Shown here one piece after another: positions 30,902 through 39,075 of a DNA stretch of 40,162 nucleotides (position 1 is its first letter; each line of letters opens with the position of its first letter). Under the pieces are notes generated by a model. That model was not told where the DNA came from. It was given only the letters and a program-made list of their open reading frames with translations, and made no database searches. The translations under genes and the position numbers were made by a program. The DNA is from PNAI01 sp964575715 (GTDB taxonomy: Bacteria > Pseudomonadota > Alphaproteobacteria > Rhizobiales > Xanthobacteraceae), in assembly GCA_964575715.1 (NCBI GenBank), contig CAZNSG010000150.1:1-40162 (forward strand), written 5' to 3'.

Positions 30902-30966
30902 ACGCGTCAGCCTAGGCTCCGACTCGCTATTGGCGTATTGCCAAGCCGGAGTTCAAGCGCGCGCGT

Positions 30967-33900
30967 ATGTCGAGTCCGTCGGTTGCCATCAATGCTAATC
31001 GGGCGCGTCCTGGCATGCGCTTGCCACCAGGGGCGGCGCGCTGCTGCTATTTTTTGCGTGCCTTTGCGGGTCTGTTGGCGATCGGGCTGCTGTCGTTCGC
31101 AGTGCGCCCGGCATTTTCCCAGGACTCCGTCCCTCAGCCAATACACGGTGAAATCAGCGTCAACACCAGCGGCGGCTATACGCGCCTCATCCTGCGCTTC
31201 TCCCAGGAGATCGAGGCAAAGGTGAGGTTGTCCAGCAGCATATTGGTGATCGAATTCGCGCAGCCGGTGGAGATTTCGATCGATCGGCTCAATCTCGGAT
31301 CCGCCGGCTATATCGGCGCGGCGCGCCGCGATCCCGATGGCCGCGCGGTGCGAATGGCGCTCGCGCGAAAGGTCACCGTCAGTTCCATGACCGCGGCCGA
31401 ACAGCTGTTTGTCGATCTATTGCCAGAGTCGTGGACCGGTCCGCCTCCCGGTCTGCCGCGAGAAGTCGTGGAGGACTTGGCGCGACGCACCCGCGAAGCC
31501 GAGCGCACCAATCGCCAGCAGCAATTGAATACTCCAGTCCGCAAGATCACGTCTGTCCGCGTACGCGTCTCGAAGCTGCCGACCTTCACGCGCTACGTGT
31601 TCGAACTGCCGGAATTGACCGGGGTTTCGACCGATCGCGGCAAGGACAAGTTCACGCTGGTATTTGCCGCGCCGTTAAAGTTCGACCTGGCCGACGCGAA
31701 GCTCGACTCGCCTCCAGTCCTGGAATCGATCGAGGCGGAGATCGGGCTGGAGACCGCCAAGGTGAATTTCGCATTCCAGGGCAGTGTCGATATCCGTACC
31801 TTCCGCGAGGACAGCAACTACGTCATCGATCTGACCCCTCTCGACAACAAGACCGCACGCGGCGGGGCCAAGGAGAACCCCGAAGAAAAGGCGCAAGTCC
31901 CGTCAGATACCGGCCCCGGCGCAGGGCCGGAGGCGGCGGAATCGCCGGCCACGCCCGCCTCTGCCAAGGCAGCGGCTGATTCGCCGGCGGCTCCGGTCGT
32001 GGCGGATGCGGCAAGCGGGCAGGCCCAGCGTGGATCGGAGCAGCCTGCCGTCACACCGATTTCCCGGCCTGCAGCCGAAGGCAATGACGCGGCACCGGCT
32101 GCGGCGCCGGCGGATACGGTCCGCGAAGCGGCGACGGAAATTCCCTCGCCCGATCCGCAACGGCCGGTGGCGGCGCTGCTCTCGCGCCATGGCGACAATC
32201 TTCGCCTCAAGTTTCCATTTGTGACGCAAACGCCGGCGGCGGTTTTCCAGCGCGCCGATGCGCTCTGGTTCGTATTCGACGCGGCGGTCAAGATCGATGT
32301 TGCGGCGCTCAATGCCGATTCAAGCGGTACGATCAGCACTGCCGCGGTCATGCCGACGGGGGAGGGACAGGCGGTCCGGATCAAGCTTGAGCGGCCAAGG
32401 CTCGTGGGTGTGACGGCGGAGGGGACCGCATGGATCGTGACCATCGGCGACACCGTGACCGCGCCGAGCAGGCCGCTTGGCATCAACCGGAGCATCATCG
32501 GACCGTCGCGGGCGAGCATCGCTATTCCGATCGATGATCCGCGCCGGCTGCACCGGTTCGTTGATCCCGACCTCGGTGACACATTGCTCGTCGTGACGGC
32601 GCCAGCGCCCGCGCGCGGATTTCTCAAGACGCAGGACTTCGTCGAATTGCGCGCGCTCGCGTCAACGCATGGCATTGCGGTGGAAATGCTGGCGGATGAT
32701 TTGAGCGCGGAACTCTCGGTGGACAAGATCGTGATCCGCCGCCCCACCGGACTGACGCTGTCGAACGTCAGCGGCCTTGGCCGGCGCACCGACTTGAGCC
32801 GCGCCGTGGTGTTCGACGCGCAGCTCTGGGGCTCCGACCGGCAGGCCAATTTTCTCGACCGGCAGATGAATCTCACCCGCGCCGCTGCCGAAGCGGCGAC
32901 GGGAAAACGCACCGTGCCCCGGCTCGATCTCGCGCGATTCTATCTCGCGCAACAGATGTTCGTCGAAGCGAAGGCGGTGCTGGATGTGGTTGTCGCCGAC
33001 GATCGGCCAACCGCAGAGGATCCGACCGCGCTGGTGCTTCGCGCGGTTGCCAACCTCATGTTCGGTCGCGTTGATTTGGCGCTCAAGGACCTGTCCAATC
33101 CATTCGTCGGCAATCAGCAGGATGCGCAGTTGTGGCGGTCGCTTGCTTACGCGCGCCAAGGCAAGTGGGCGGATGCGCGCGAAGGCTTCCGCAGCGTCGA
33201 GGGCGCCATGGGAGCGCTGCCGATCGAACTGCAGCTGGTCGCGCTCAAGGACTCGCTGCGCGTCTCCATCGAAGTTGGCGATTATGCCTCGGCCACGCGC
33301 AGGCTCAACGACATCGAAATGGTTGGTGTGCCGCCCGAGCTTGAGCCTGCAGTTGCGGTGCTGATTGGACGCCTGGCGGAAGGATTGGGCCGTAAGGAAG
33401 ATGCGCTCTCCGCTTATCATGCCGCGGCCGAGTCGTTGAACCGTCCGGCTGCAGCGCAGGGCAAGCTGCGCGAAATGATGCTGCGTTATGCACTCGGCGG
33501 CGTCAAAAAACCCGATGTCATCACCGATCTCGAAACCCTGACCGCGACTTGGCGCGGCGATGAAACCGAGGTCGAGGCATTGTCCCACCTGGCGCAATTC
33601 TACACCGATGAGGTGCGTCACCGTGATGCCTTCAACGTGATGCGATTGGCCTATGTGGCAAATCCGAATTCCGAGATGACGCGCCGCATTCAGGATCGCG
33701 CAGCCGCGACCTTCGAGTCGCTGTTTCTGGTCGGCAAGGGCGATACGATGCCGGCGATCGACGCGCTCAGCCTGTTCTATGATTTCCGCGATCTGGTGCC
33801 GATCGGCCGGCGCGGTGACGAGATGATCCGGCGGCTGGCCGACCGGCTGGTCTCGGTCGATCTGCTCGATCAGGCGGCCGAGTTGCTGCAGCACCAGGTC

Positions 33901-34587
33901 GATCACCGGTTGCAAGGCGCCGCGCGCGCCCAGGTGGCGACCAAGCTCGCCGTGGTGTATCTGCTCAACCATAAGCCGGATATGGCGCAGGCCGTGCTGC
34001 GGGCGACGCGAACAGCCGATCTCTCCAATGAAATGCGCAACCAGCGCCTGCTGATCGAGGCGCGCGCGCTATCGGATCTCGGTCGTCATGACTTTGCGCT
34101 TGAGGTGGTCGCGAGTCTCGATAGCCGGGAGGCGATGAGGCTTCGCTCCGACGTGCTCTGGGCGGCGCGCCGCTGGCAGCGAGCGGCCGAACAGATCGAA
34201 CTGCTTTACGGCGACCGTTGGAAGGCGTTCGAGCCGCTGTCCGATATCGAGCGCATCGATGTTCTGCGCGCGGGGATTGGCTATGCGCTTGGCAACGATG
34301 CGATCGGGATAGCGCGCTTGAAAGAGAAATATGCGGGCAAGATGGCAGACGGGCTTGATCGGCGCGCCTTCGAAGTCGTCACCGGCGGATACGGCACCAA
34401 CAGCGCCGAATTCAGGGATGTCGTGCGTGCGACTGCCTCGGTGGATCTGCTCGAAATCTTCCTGCGCGACATGCGAACGCGCTATCCGGAGATAAGCACC
34501 ATGCCGCCGTCAGACAGTCTGCAACCGGCGGCGGGCACGCAGCCGCCTCCGGCGAAGCCCGCTTCGGCCGGGGCACCGCCGGTCTAG
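30967..34587 (+). CDS. Large exported AMIN-like/TPR-like repeat protein, probable motor or envelope scaffold
   Basis: The frame encodes 1206 residues from ATG 30967; Met17 (31015) would give a standard signal peptide RAFAGLLAIGLLSFAVRPAF ending AFS-Q. Three beta regions follow: an AMIN-like part (about 60-155; LILRFSQEIEAKVRLSSSIL), a second (195-290; TFTRYVFELPELTGVSTDRG) and a third (408-498; LRLKFPFVTQTPAAVFQRAD), with a Pro/Ala linker at 296-397. Residues 640-1170 are helical repeats like TPRs (LARFYLAQQMFVEAKAVLDV, LRKVANLMFG-type pairs). The end is proline-rich. AMIN domains bind peptidoglycan in known proteins. It lies between motE and fliP; no homologue of known function is recognised. 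Confidence 0.85.
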   Translation: MSSPSVAINANRARPGMRLPPGAARCCYFLRAFAGLLAIGLLSFAVRPAFSQDSVPQPIHGEISVNTSGGYTRLILRFSQEIEAKVRLSSSILVIEFAQPVEISIDRLNLGSAGYIGAARRDPDGRAVRMALARKVTVSSMTAAEQLFVDLLPESWTGPPPGLPREVVEDLARRTREAERTNRQQQLNTPVRKITSVRVRVSKLPTFTRYVFELPELTGVSTDRGKDKFTLVFAAPLKFDLADAKLDSPPVLESIEAEIGLETAKVNFAFQGSVDIRTFREDSNYVIDLTPLDNKTARGGAKENPEEKAQVPSDTGPGAGPEAAESPATPASAKAAADSPAAPVVADAASGQAQRGSEQPAVTPISRPAAEGNDAAPAAAPADTVREAATEIPSPDPQRPVAALLSRHGDNLRLKFPFVTQTPAAVFQRADALWFVFDAAVKIDVAALNADSSGTISTAAVMPTGEGQAVRIKLERPRLVGVTAEGTAWIVTIGDTVTAPSRPLGINRSIIGPSRASIAIPIDDPRRLHRFVDPDLGDTLLVVTAPAPARGFLKTQDFVELRALASTHGIAVEMLADDLSAELSVDKIVIRRPTGLTLSNVSGLGRRTDLSRAVVFDAQLWGSDRQANFLDRQMNLTRAAAEAATGKRTVPRLDLARFYLAQQMFVEAKAVLDVVVADDRPTAEDPTALVLRAVANLMFGRVDLALKDLSNPFVGNQQDAQLWRSLAYARQGKWADAREGFRSVEGAMGALPIELQLVALKDSLRVSIEVGDYASATRRLNDIEMVGVPPELEPAVAVLIGRLAEGLGRKEDALSAYHAAAESLNRPAAAQGKLREMMLRYALGGVKKPDVITDLETLTATWRGDETEVEALSHLAQFYTDEVRHRDAFNVMRLAYVANPNSEMTRRIQDRAAATFESLFLVGKGDTMPAIDALSLFYDFRDLVPIGRRGDEMIRRLADRLVSVDLLDQAAELLQHQVDHRLQGAARAQVATKLAVVYLLNHKPDMAQAVLRATRTADLSNEMRNQRLLIEARALSDLGRHDFALEVVASLDSREAMRLRSDVLWAARRWQRAAEQIELLYGDRWKAFEPLSDIERIDVLRAGIGYALGNDAIGIARLKEKYAGKMADGLDRRAFEVVTGGYGTNSAEFRDVVRATASVDLLEIFLRDMRTRYPEISTMPPSDSLQPAAGTQPPPAKPASAGAPPV

Positions 34588-34656
34588 ATAAATTCAGTTT
34601 TGCCCGGCGCCGTTCCGGCATGCTCCACTTGCGCATGATAGGACGGTGGGCGCTCG

Positions 34657-35421
34657 CTAGCCAGGGCCGTAGCTCTGGACGAGCGAGCCCGCCACCAGCG
34701 ACCAGCCGTCCACCAGCACAAAGAAAATCAACTTGAAGGGAAGCGACACCACCACCGGGGGCAGCATCATCATGCCCATCGACATCAACACGGACGCCAC
34801 CACGAGATCGATGATGAGGAAGGGCAGGAACAGGAGGAATCCGATCTCGAAGGCGCGTTTGAGTTCGGAGATCATGAAGGCCGGTATCAGAATCCGCAAC
34901 GACAGATCTTGCGGCTGCTCCAGCGGTTTCTCGCGCGAAAGGTTGGTGAACAATTGCAGATCCTTCTCGCGCACATTCTTGAGCATGAAAACTCGGAACG
35001 GTTCGGAGGAGCGCTCGAAGGCCTGCTCGGCGGTGACCTCGTTGTTGATGAGAGGCTTTATGCCGACATCATAGGCGTTCTGGAAAGCCGGGCCCATGAC
35101 GAATGCGGTGAGAAACAGCGCAAGCGAAACGATCACGGCATTGGGCGGGGCGGTGGCGGTGCCGAGCGCGGTACGCAGCAGCGAGAGCACCACCACGATG
35201 CGCGTGAACGACGTCATCATGACCAAGATCGACGGCGCCAATGAAAGCACCGTGAGCAGCGCGATCAGCTGGATCACGCGCTCGGTGAGACCGCCGCCCT
35301 GGCCGAAATTGATGCTGATGTCCTGGGCCTGTGCGGAGGCCGCGAGCAATGTGGCTACCGGGAGCGCAATCGCCGCCGCCGTCGCGAGACGGACGCAGGC
35401 GGCGAGCGGGCCCGTCCTCAC
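34657..35421 (-). CDS. fliP: Flagellar export gate protein FliP
   Basis: GTG 35421 overlaps the fliO stop (GTGA) and gives 254 residues: a signal peptide (VATLLAASAQAQ), then IQLIALLTVLSLAPSILVMM, TSFTRIVVVLSLLRTALGTA, NAVIVSLALFLTAFVMGPAF and PAFMISELKRAFEIGFLLFL, all diagnostic of FliP. It builds the core of the export gate with FliQ and FliR. The frame stays open far upstream through fliO, but that part is not conserved. It is convergent with the AMIN/repeat gene. Confidence 0.97.
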   Translation of the reverse strand: MRTGPLAACVRLATAAAIALPVATLLAASAQAQDISINFGQGGGLTERVIQLIALLTVLSLAPSILVMMTSFTRIVVVLSLLRTALGTATAPPNAVIVSLALFLTAFVMGPAFQNAYDVGIKPLINNEVTAEQAFERSSEPFRVFMLKNVREKDLQLFTNLSREKPLEQPQDLSLRILIPAFMISELKRAFEIGFLLFLPFLIIDLVVASVLMSMGMMMLPPVVVSLPFKLIFFVLVDGWSLVAGSLVQSYGPG

Positions 35422-36380
35422 GTCTTTCCGGATTGACGGCCGAGCAAGTTCGCCATCTCCTGTTCGAGATTCTCGTAAGGGCTTCTGCCCTGCGCGCCAT
35501 TGCCGGGACTGCCGTTGGCGGGCCCGTTTGTTGGCCCGGTAATCGGCGCTGGAGGCTTTGATTCTGTGCGTTTTTGCTCGCTGGCGGCAGTTGGGCGCTG
35601 AGCCGTCTCGGCTTTGGCCGATGGAGCACCCGTGGCGATCGGCCGGCGCAATGCGGTTTCCAGTCGATGCGCCATCTCCGCGAGATGTGCGTCGGCAGGA
35701 AGCGCGGACGCTGACGCGACTGGCGTGATCGGCGCCGACGGTACAGGCGTCTCGCCGATGTGATGTTGCGGTGCCGTGGGTACGCGCGGCGGCTCGGGCG
35801 GGCGCATGCTGCTTTCCGGTCTTGATCGCGACAGCTCGGCCGCGAGCCCCATGAGCGGATCGGGTGGAACCTGCGGGCGCGCTGGCGGTTCGGACTGTGC
35901 ACGCAATGGCGCCGCTATCGGCGGCGGTGGCGCCATCGGCGCCGGCTCCTCCGCCACTATGCGCGGGCGTTCCGCGCGCGGCGCCATGACGGGTTCCGGT
36001 TGCGGCGGCCAGGCCGCGGCGTCGGGCAGAAATACCGCGCGCGGCAAGGTGTCGACGCTGGTGCGGGTCGTCGCAGCATCGCGCTGGTTCGCAGGGGCGG
36101 CGCGCAGAATATTGGTCTCGACCACGACATCGGACGGCCCGCCGATCATGAGCAGATGCTCGACGTTGTCGCGGCGGATGATGATGAGCTTGCGCCGGCT
36201 GTCGACCGCGGCGGCATCGATGACCGCCAGCCTGGGCTGGCGTCCGCGACCGGCCGCGAGCCGTCCGGCGCCGAAACGGCGCACCAGCCAAAAGGTCGCG
36301 CCGATGAGACCGAGGACGATGACGAACGCGATAATGAATGTCACGGGGGGCGGCAGCTCAACACCGAAGAAACTGTTCAT
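35418..36380 (-). CDS. fliO: Flagellar export gate assembly protein FliO
   Basis: ATG 36380 (AGGGA site) gives 320 residues: MNSFFGVELPPPVTFIIAFV with one membrane helix (11-33), a small FliO domain (LAVIDAAAVDSRRKLIIIRR, NVEHLLMIGGPSDVVVETNI) and then a long Pro/Ala/Arg-rich tail (about 120-310) ending YENLEQEMANLLGRQ. FliO is needed to assemble the FliP ring. Enteric FliO is about 120 residues, so the tail is an addition. It overlaps fliP by 4 nt and is divergent from flgB. Confidence 0.88.
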   Translation of the reverse strand: MNSFFGVELPPPVTFIIAFVIVLGLIGATFWLVRRFGAGRLAAGRGRQPRLAVIDAAAVDSRRKLIIIRRDNVEHLLMIGGPSDVVVETNILRAAPANQRDAATTRTSVDTLPRAVFLPDAAAWPPQPEPVMAPRAERPRIVAEEPAPMAPPPPIAAPLRAQSEPPARPQVPPDPLMGLAAELSRSRPESSMRPPEPPRVPTAPQHHIGETPVPSAPITPVASASALPADAHLAEMAHRLETALRRPIATGAPSAKAETAQRPTAASEQKRTESKPPAPITGPTNGPANGSPGNGAQGRSPYENLEQEMANLLGRQSGKT

Positions 36381-36475
36381 GGGATTTTCCCTGGAACGCA
36401 CAAGGCTCGCGAACTCGCCCAGATGAGCGGAGCCCGACTGGTTAACGCCGTCGGCAATATGTGCCGCCCCCAATG

Positions 36476-36490
36476 CTAACAAATTATTAA
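36476..36490 (-). promoter_or_regulatory. CtrA-like box upstream of fliO
   Basis: CTAA-CAAATTA-TTAA (TTAA-N7-TTAG on the minus strand) has one mismatch, 96 nt before the fliO start. Confidence 0.4.
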
Positions 36491-36508
36491 CGGGGAAGGC
36501 CAGTTCGT

Positions 36509-36521
36509 CGGCAATTTGCCG
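36509..36521. promoter_or_regulatory. CGGCA/TGCCG palindrome between fliO and flgB
   Basis: CGGCA-ATT-TGCCG resembles the FlbD-like elements before flgE and flgI but with a 3-nt spacer. It lies between CtrA-type boxes of the two divergent operons, where FlbD could repress early genes as it does at Caulobacter fliF. Confidence 0.35.
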
Positions 36522-36582
36522 GTTTGACGCCATTGCGATGGTAAACCGTCGATTACCGGCAAACGCAAGGTATTACGGTGAT

Positions 36583-36597
36583 TTAACCCGCCATTAA
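36583..36597 (+). promoter_or_regulatory. CtrA-type box upstream of the flgB operon
   Basis: TTAA-CCCGCCA-TTAA matches exactly, 77 nt before flgB. The right half extends to TTAACCAT (36594-36601), a second CtrA-associated motif. Confidence 0.7.
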
Positions 36598-36673
36598 CCA
36601 TACACCGGGCAAAGTCTGCCGAGCGTAGGCCGCCATTCCGGCCGTGGCCTTTTGAGACGATCGCGAGCCAGAC

Positions 36674-37075
36674 ATGCCCATTTCCGACATCCCGCTGTTT
36701 TCCATGCTGCGCACCCGGATGCACTGGCACCAGGAACGCCAACAGGTGCTGGCCAACAACGTGGCCAATGCCGACACGCCGAAATTCAAGCCGAGCGATC
36801 TGGTGGCGCCGCAAAACAACCGGCCGCTGCAGGCATCGGACGCTCCGCTCGGTCTGATGCGCACTGAATCGGGCCATCTCGCGGGACTCTCCGGCAACAG
36901 CGGAGCGCAGTTTCGAACGAGCAGGGGAGGTTATGAAGTTCGTCCCTCCGGCAATGCGGTCGATCTCGAAGACGAGATGATGAAAGTGGCGACGAACCAG
37001 ATGGACTATCAGGCGGCGACCACGCTCTACAGCCGCAGTCTCAACCTGCTCAAGACCGCACTCGGCAAGCGTTGA
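36674..37075 (+). CDS. flgB: Proximal rod protein FlgB
   Basis: The 133-residue protein has ISDIPLFSMLRTRMHWHQER then QQVLANNVANADTPKFKPSD, the rod signature, and the C-terminal EDEMMKVATNQMDYQAATTL with LYSRSLNLLKTALGKR. Length fits the family. It begins the flgB-flgC-fliE-fliQ-fliR-flhB operon, downstream of a perfect CtrA-type box. FlgB is a proximal rod subunit. Confidence 0.95.
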   Translation: MPISDIPLFSMLRTRMHWHQERQQVLANNVANADTPKFKPSDLVAPQNNRPLQASDAPLGLMRTESGHLAGLSGNSGAQFRTSRGGYEVRPSGNAVDLEDEMMKVATNQMDYQAATTLYSRSLNLLKTALGKR

Positions 37076-37124
37076 CGCTTTCTTATGACGCGAAATAATG
37101 TTCCGACCGGGCAAGGAGCAGGCC

Positions 37125-37535
37125 ATGGATTTTCTCAAATCGATCGCGATCGCGGCCTCGGGGTTACGCGCGCAGGCCGGCCGCATGCGCATCATCGCCG
37201 AGAACCTCGCCAATGCCGACTCGACAGCGGCACGGCCGGGTTCCGATCCCTATCGCCGGAAGGTCGTGACCTTCCGCAACGAGGTCGACAAAGCGCTCGA
37301 AGCGCAGGTCGTCGGGCTGGGCCGGGTGCGGCCCGACCCGTCCGACTTTCGGGTGAAATACGAGCCCGGACATCCGTCCGCCGATGTCAACGGCAATGTG
37401 AAATATCCGAACGTGAACTCGCTCATTGAAATGACCGATATGCGCGAAGCGCAGCGTTCCTATGAAGCCAATCTCAATGTCGTCGGCGCCTCGCGCCGCA
37501 TGATCCAGCGCACCCTCGATATCCTCAAATCCTAA
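37125..37535 (+). CDS. flgC: Proximal rod protein FlgC
   Basis: ATG 37125 follows AAGGAGCAGGCC and gives 136 residues starting MDFLKSIAIAASGLRAQAGR. The rod motif RIIAENLANADSTAARPGSD and the end MTDMREAQRSYEANLNVVGA are typical FlgC. The frame opens nine codons earlier without a better site. It follows flgB by 49 bp and precedes fliE by 14 bp. Confidence 0.95.
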   Translation: MDFLKSIAIAASGLRAQAGRMRIIAENLANADSTAARPGSDPYRRKVVTFRNEVDKALEAQVVGLGRVRPDPSDFRVKYEPGHPSADVNGNVKYPNVNSLIEMTDMREAQRSYEANLNVVGASRRMIQRTLDILKS

Positions 37536-37549
37536 TCCGGAGAAACGCC

Positions 37550-37864
37550 ATGCCAACAGCAAACGCCGCTGCCCAAGCCTACGCCAGTCTTGCCCGTCTG
37601 ACCGACGCGGGCAGTCTTGCCAAGGCTGGCAGCGATACGGCGGCGGGCGGGGGGTTTGCCACGTTGCTCAAGGATGTGCTCGGCGGCGTCAAGGAGGTCG
37701 GGCAAAAGGCGGATGTGCAGGCCCAGGCCATGGTTGCCGGCAAGGCCAACATTGTCGATGTGGTCACGGCGGTGGCCGAGTCCGAGGTCGCCATCAATGC
37801 GGTCGTTGCCGTGCGCGACAAGGTGATCCAGGCCTACGAAGATATCATGAAGATGCCGATTTGA
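37550..37864 (+). CDS. fliE: Hook-basal body adaptor FliE
   Basis: The 104-residue protein has an Ala/Gly-rich N-terminus, the segment GGFATLLKDVLGGVKEVGQK, and the conserved AMVAGKANIVDVVTAVAESE followed by VAINAVVAVRDKVIQAYEDI and KMPI at the end. FliE links the MS ring to the rod. ATG 37550 is preceded by GGAGAAACGCC. Confidence 0.95.
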   Translation: MPTANAAAQAYASLARLTDAGSLAKAGSDTAAGGGFATLLKDVLGGVKEVGQKADVQAQAMVAGKANIVDVVTAVAESEVAINAVVAVRDKVIQAYEDIMKMPI

Positions 37865-37912
37865 TTTTTTTCACGTCCGGTGCGCGGGCGCGGAGTGCAG
37901 GCGAGAGGATCG

Positions 37913-38176
37913 ATGAGCGGACCGGAGGTGCTCGATATAGGCCGCGATGCGATTTTGACGCTGGTGCTGGTCGCTGCTCCGCTGATGCTGGTCGGGCTTG
38001 CGGTCGGTGTCATCATCTCGCTGTTCCAGGCGCTGACCCAGATTCAGGAAATGACGCTGGTGTTCGTGCCGAAAATTCTGGTGATGTTCGTCACCATGCT
38101 GGTGGCGCTGCCCTTCATGGCCGACGCGCTGCACGCCCACGTCATGCGGCTCGCCGCCCGGATCGCGGGCGGCTGA
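37913..38176 (+). CDS. fliQ: Flagellar export gate protein FliQ
   Basis: ATG 37913 after GAGAGGATCG gives 87 residues, MSGPEVLDIGRDAILTLVLV, with two membrane helices (about 14-38 and 50-75) and the conserved SLFQALTQIQEMTLVFVPKI between them. This is the standard FliQ size. FliQ joins FliP and FliR in the gate. Confidence 0.96.
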   Translation: MSGPEVLDIGRDAILTLVLVAAPLMLVGLAVGVIISLFQALTQIQEMTLVFVPKILVMFVTMLVALPFMADALHAHVMRLAARIAGG

Positions 38177-38231
38177 TTTACCCGATCAACCCTCCCCGCG
38201 CTCACGGGAGGCGACAGAGAGGATCGCGCGC

Positions 38232-39002
38232 GTGCGCATCGATGTCTCGTTTCTGCCCGTGATAGCAGCCACCTTCATGCTGGTGTTCGCGCGCGTCGGC
38301 ACCATGGTCATGCTGCTGCCGGGGCTTGGCGAACTGAGCGTGCCGATGCGGGTGCGGCTTGCGATCGCGCTCGTTCTTACCGCGATCTTGCTGCCGCTGC
38401 ACCGCAGCGCCTATCAGATCGATCTCAGATCATTGGGACCGCTGCTGCTTATGCTCGGACAGGAGCTGATGGTCGGTGCCGTGCTCGGGCTGGTCGCGCG
38501 GCTTGCGATCTCGGCCTTGCAGGTTGCGGGCTCAGTGGTCGCGCAGCAGCTGGGCTTGGGTTTCGTCACCGCCGTCGATCCCACGCAAGGTCAGCAAGGC
38601 ATGATCGTCGGCAATTTTCTCACGCTCTTGGGCGTCACGATGGTCTTCGCCACCGACATGCACCATCTGGTGATCGCTGCCTTGCATGACAGCTATACGC
38701 TGTTCGCGCCGGGTGAGATGCTGCCCACGGGCGATGTGGCGGCATTGTTCACTCGCACGATCAGTATGGCTTTTCGCATCGGCGTGCAGATTTCCGCGCC
38801 ATTTCTGGTGTTCGGGTTGCTGTTCAATCTCGGACTCGGCGTGCTCTCGCGGCTGATGCCGCAAATGCAGGTTTTCTTCATTGGCGTGCCGCTGTCGATC
38901 CTGGTCGGATTTCTGATCCTGCTGCTGGTGGTCGGCGCCATGATGGGCACATTCCTCGAATATTTGGAGGGCGTTCTGCGCACGCTCGCGCCGAATTCAT
39001 AA
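38232..39002 (+). CDS. fliR: Flagellar export gate protein FliR
   Basis: GTG 38232 gives 256 residues with about six membrane helices; FliR marks are FARVGTMVMLLPGLGELSVP, LLLMLGQELMVGAVLGLVAR, QVAGSVVAQQLGLGFVTAVD and GLGVLSRLMPQMQVFFIGVP. It is 55 bp after fliQ with AGAGGA upstream. FliR completes the FliPQR gate. The next gene, flhB, follows after a dispersed palindrome. Confidence 0.96.
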   Translation: MRIDVSFLPVIAATFMLVFARVGTMVMLLPGLGELSVPMRVRLAIALVLTAILLPLHRSAYQIDLRSLGPLLLMLGQELMVGAVLGLVARLAISALQVAGSVVAQQLGLGFVTAVDPTQGQQGMIVGNFLTLLGVTMVFATDMHHLVIAALHDSYTLFAPGEMLPTGDVAALFTRTISMAFRIGVQISAPFLVFGLLFNLGLGVLSRLMPQMQVFFIGVPLSILVGFLILLLVVGAMMGTFLEYLEGVLRTLAPNS

Positions 39003-39014
39003 CACTTCTTGTTT

Positions 39015-39063
39015 GAGCATGATCTTTTCCGAAAACCGGTTCCCACTTTTCGGGATCATGCTC
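39015..39063. repeat. GAGCATGATC dispersed palindrome between fliR and flhB
   Basis: GAGCATGATC at 39015-39024 pairs with GATCATGCTC at 39054-39063, and CCGAAAA with TTTTCGG inside, around ACCGGTTCCCAC. This palindrome is widespread between genes in Hyphomicrobiales. It lies inside an operon, 13 bp before flhB. Confidence 0.93.
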
Positions 39064-39075
39064 TAGGAATCAGCA

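Noticed and set aside
35422..36291. Upstream extension of the fliP frame through fliO
   Set aside because: The extension is Arg/Ala-rich and not FliP-like; the GTG at 35421 overlapping the fliO stop gives a normal FliP with signal peptide.
36453..36466. Sigma-54-like GGCAC-ATA-TTGC towards fliO
   Set aside because: GG-N8-GC spacing is two bases short.
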